Assembly (NCBI RefSeq): GCF_015291705.1
Contig: NZ_CP030050.1
Span: 8,556,001 to 8,620,000 of the forward strand
Source: Bradyrhizobium arachidis
GTDB lineage: Bacteria > Pseudomonadota > Alphaproteobacteria > Rhizobiales > Xanthobacteraceae
DNA length: 64,000 bases
Reading direction: 5' to 3'
Shown here: positions 62,801 to 64,000 of the stretch, in pieces
Layout of the letters: each line of letters opens with the position of its first letter
How positions within the stretch are numbered: position 1 is the first letter of the stretch
The notes under the pieces: model-generated
What the model was told of the DNA's origin: nothing
Databases searched by the model: none
Seen by the model: only the letters and a program-made list of their open reading frames with translations
Position numbers and translations under genes: made by a program

Positions 62801-64000
62801 AAGGCCAGCACTTTCCACCAAAACAGCGGCGAATCCTTCGGCGGGGACAGCTCCGGGGTCCAGCCGGTGAGCTTTTCAATCACATAGGTATCCGTGAGAA
62901 CGCCGCGCCAGCGGCGTTCGACTTCGCCGAGCGGCTCGCGCTGCGCGGGGATCGAATCCCACACCGGCGCGCGATTGTCCGGCTCGCGGCCGACATAGAT
63001 GCCGGCATGGCCCCTGATCCGGTCCATGCCGGGATCGCGGAAATCCTGGAAGCGGCCGCGCTCGTTGATCTCGATGACGGGCACGCGGCCGCGGAACAGC
63101 CAGCGCATCATGGCGTAGGTGCGGTAGTCCGTGGTGGCAATCCAGGTTGCGCCGGTCTCGTCCAGCGCGGCCTGCGCGCGCGCGGCGACCTGCTCGTAGC
63201 CCGCCTCGGCGCCGATCGGGTCGATCTTGCCGAGCAGATTCCAGGGCGCGGCGAGGTAATACAGGAACACGATGACGACGAAGGCAATGCCCGAGACGAC
63301 CGCCGTGTTGAGCCAGAACACGCTCGACCGGATCAGCCTTGCCGACCACCCCTCGCGCGACAGGGCGGCGAGGTTGACGGCGGCAGCGGCGAAGCCGACC
63401 GGCCACATGAACATCGGCCAGGTATCGCCGACCCGGAGCGTCATCGACTTCACGAGGAAATAGAGGAACGGCACCAGCACCGCGGTCGACAGCAAGATCG
63501 CGACCGGCTCGCGCCGGCGGTAGCCGCGCCATGCCGTCATCGCGAGGCCCGAGAGAACCACCGGCAGCATGACGAAGCCGACGAGACCGAATTGCAGGCC
63601 GATGTAGTCGCCGACCGTGCGCAGTGAGATGCCGTAATTGGTGGTGGCGCGCACGCCCTGGAAACGGAACGAGGCCCAATCGTGCTGCGCGTTCCAGATC
63701 AAGACCGGCGAGAACACGGCGATGGCGATCAGCGCCGCGAGGTAAGGATACGGGCTGCGCAGCCAGCGCCAGCGCCAATCCGGCACCAGCAGGAAGGCGG
63801 CAACCGCGGGGGCGAACATGATCGCAGTGAATTTCGACAGCAGCGACAGCCCGGCGAACAGTCCGGCCGCGAGCCACCAGCGTCCGTCGCCGCTTTGCGC
63901 CAGCCGCACCAGCGACCACATCATCGCCACCGCGAACGGGATCATGGCGACGTCGGGCGCGACCTTGGCCATCAGCAGGCCGTAATAGAGCGCGGCTTCC
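62761..64000 (-). CDS. GT39-type membrane glycosyltransferase (5' end outside window)
   Basis: The frame is open to the right edge, so the N-terminus lies beyond it; 413 residues are visible. At least seven hydrophobic segments (for example LAAGLFAGLSLLSKFTAIMFAP and YLAALIAIAVFSPVLIWNA) and LSKFTA are typical of the family-39 (ArnT/PMT-like) lipid-linked-sugar transferases. The catalytic N-terminal Asp/Glu loop is not visible. The last residues (LSPLAGRGVG) are encoded inside the palindromic repeat, which suggests repeat insertion has replaced or extended the original C-terminus. Transfers sugar from a polyprenyl-phosphate donor; acceptor unknown. Confidence 0.75.
   Translation of the reverse strand, partial: EAALYYGLLMAKVAPDVAMIPFAVAMMWSLVRLAQSGDGRWWLAAGLFAGLSLLSKFTAIMFAPAVAAFLLVPDWRWRWLRSPYPYLAALIAIAVFSPVLIWNAQHDWASFRFQGVRATTNYGISLRTVGDYIGLQFGLVGFVMLPVVLSGLAMTAWRGYRRREPVAILLSTAVLVPFLYFLVKSMTLRVGDTWPMFMWPVGFAAAAVNLAALSREGWSARLIRSSVFWLNTAVVSGIAFVVIVFLYYLAAPWNLLGKIDPIGAEAGYEQVAARAQAALDETGATWIATTDYRTYAMMRWLFRGRVPVIEINERGRFQDFRDPGMDRIRGHAGIYVGREPDNRAPVWDSIPAQREPLGEVERRWRGVLTDTYVIEKLTGWTPELSPPKDSPLFWWKVLAFLSLSPLAGRGVG

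Overview
This 64-kb window is chromosomal DNA from an alphaproteobacterium of the Bradyrhizobium/Rhodopseudomonas group (Nitrobacteraceae). The assignment rests on high GC, the CtrA-ChpT regulators with GANTC sites, the DUF1134 (EipA-type), DUF3551, DUF1127 and DUF2927 proteins, and several families of intergenic palindromic repeats of the kind scattered through Bradyrhizobium genomes. The genus call is inference, not a database match. No rRNA, CRISPR array, insertion sequence, integrase or phage gene was seen. One tRNA (Val, CAC) is present.

Layout. 1-5 kb: a small membrane protein behind a candidate sigma-EcfG stress promoter, an NDH-2-like flavoprotein, an AraC regulator and an ECF sigma/anti-sigma pair. 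5-8 kb: fliI-fliJ, divergent from the cell-cycle regulator gene ctrA, across a 400-bp region rich in GANTC sites and CtrA-like boxes. 8-10.5 kb: a four-gene DUF350 / Ser-rich / His-rich / glutathionylspermidine-synthase-like cluster like E. coli yjfLMC. 11-18 kb: one chemotaxis block, chpT-cheA-cheW-cheY-cheB-cheR. 18-24 kb: cysQ, a YHS-type exported protein, eipA-like, a coiled-coil membrane protein, tRNA-Val and membrane proteins. 24-28.4 kb: a LysR regulator divergent from an MFS-CMD-cupin-SDR operon. 28.5-38.8 kb: a GreA-like factor, small exported proteins, an animal-type haem peroxidase, a CadC-like HTH/TPR protein, a ThDP enzyme, an L,D-transpeptidase and a DUF2927 protein.

38.8-45.2 kb holds two metabolic operons reading away from each other. 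One (minus strand) encodes a threonine-synthase-like PLP enzyme, a DauR-type regulator and a D-threonine-aldolase-like enzyme. The other (plus strand) encodes a GTP-cyclohydrolase-II homologue (URC1), a DUF1688 protein (URC4) and a uracil phosphoribosyltransferase homologue: the signature of the URC uracil-catabolism route. The third protein has a changed PRPP loop, and this is the most interesting locus in the window.

45-47.5 kb: an M48 peptidase with a DUF898 membrane protein. 47.8-59.3 kb: a catabolic region with tandem CYP153-like P450s, a LysR regulator, acyl-CoA dehydrogenase, CoA transferase, hydratase, benzoylformate decarboxylase, two SDRs and a MarR regulator with a 35-bp perfect palindromic operator. 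59-64 kb: a haemolysin-III-type protein, a YcjX-YcjF pair and a GT39-type glycosyltransferase that runs off the right edge.

CtrA, ChpT, the flagellar export ATPase and the chemotaxis block all lie within 14 kb, which fits a shared cell-cycle/motility regulon. The region after 47 kb looks like an accessory catabolic area, punctuated by paired palindromic repeats but without any mobile-element gene.
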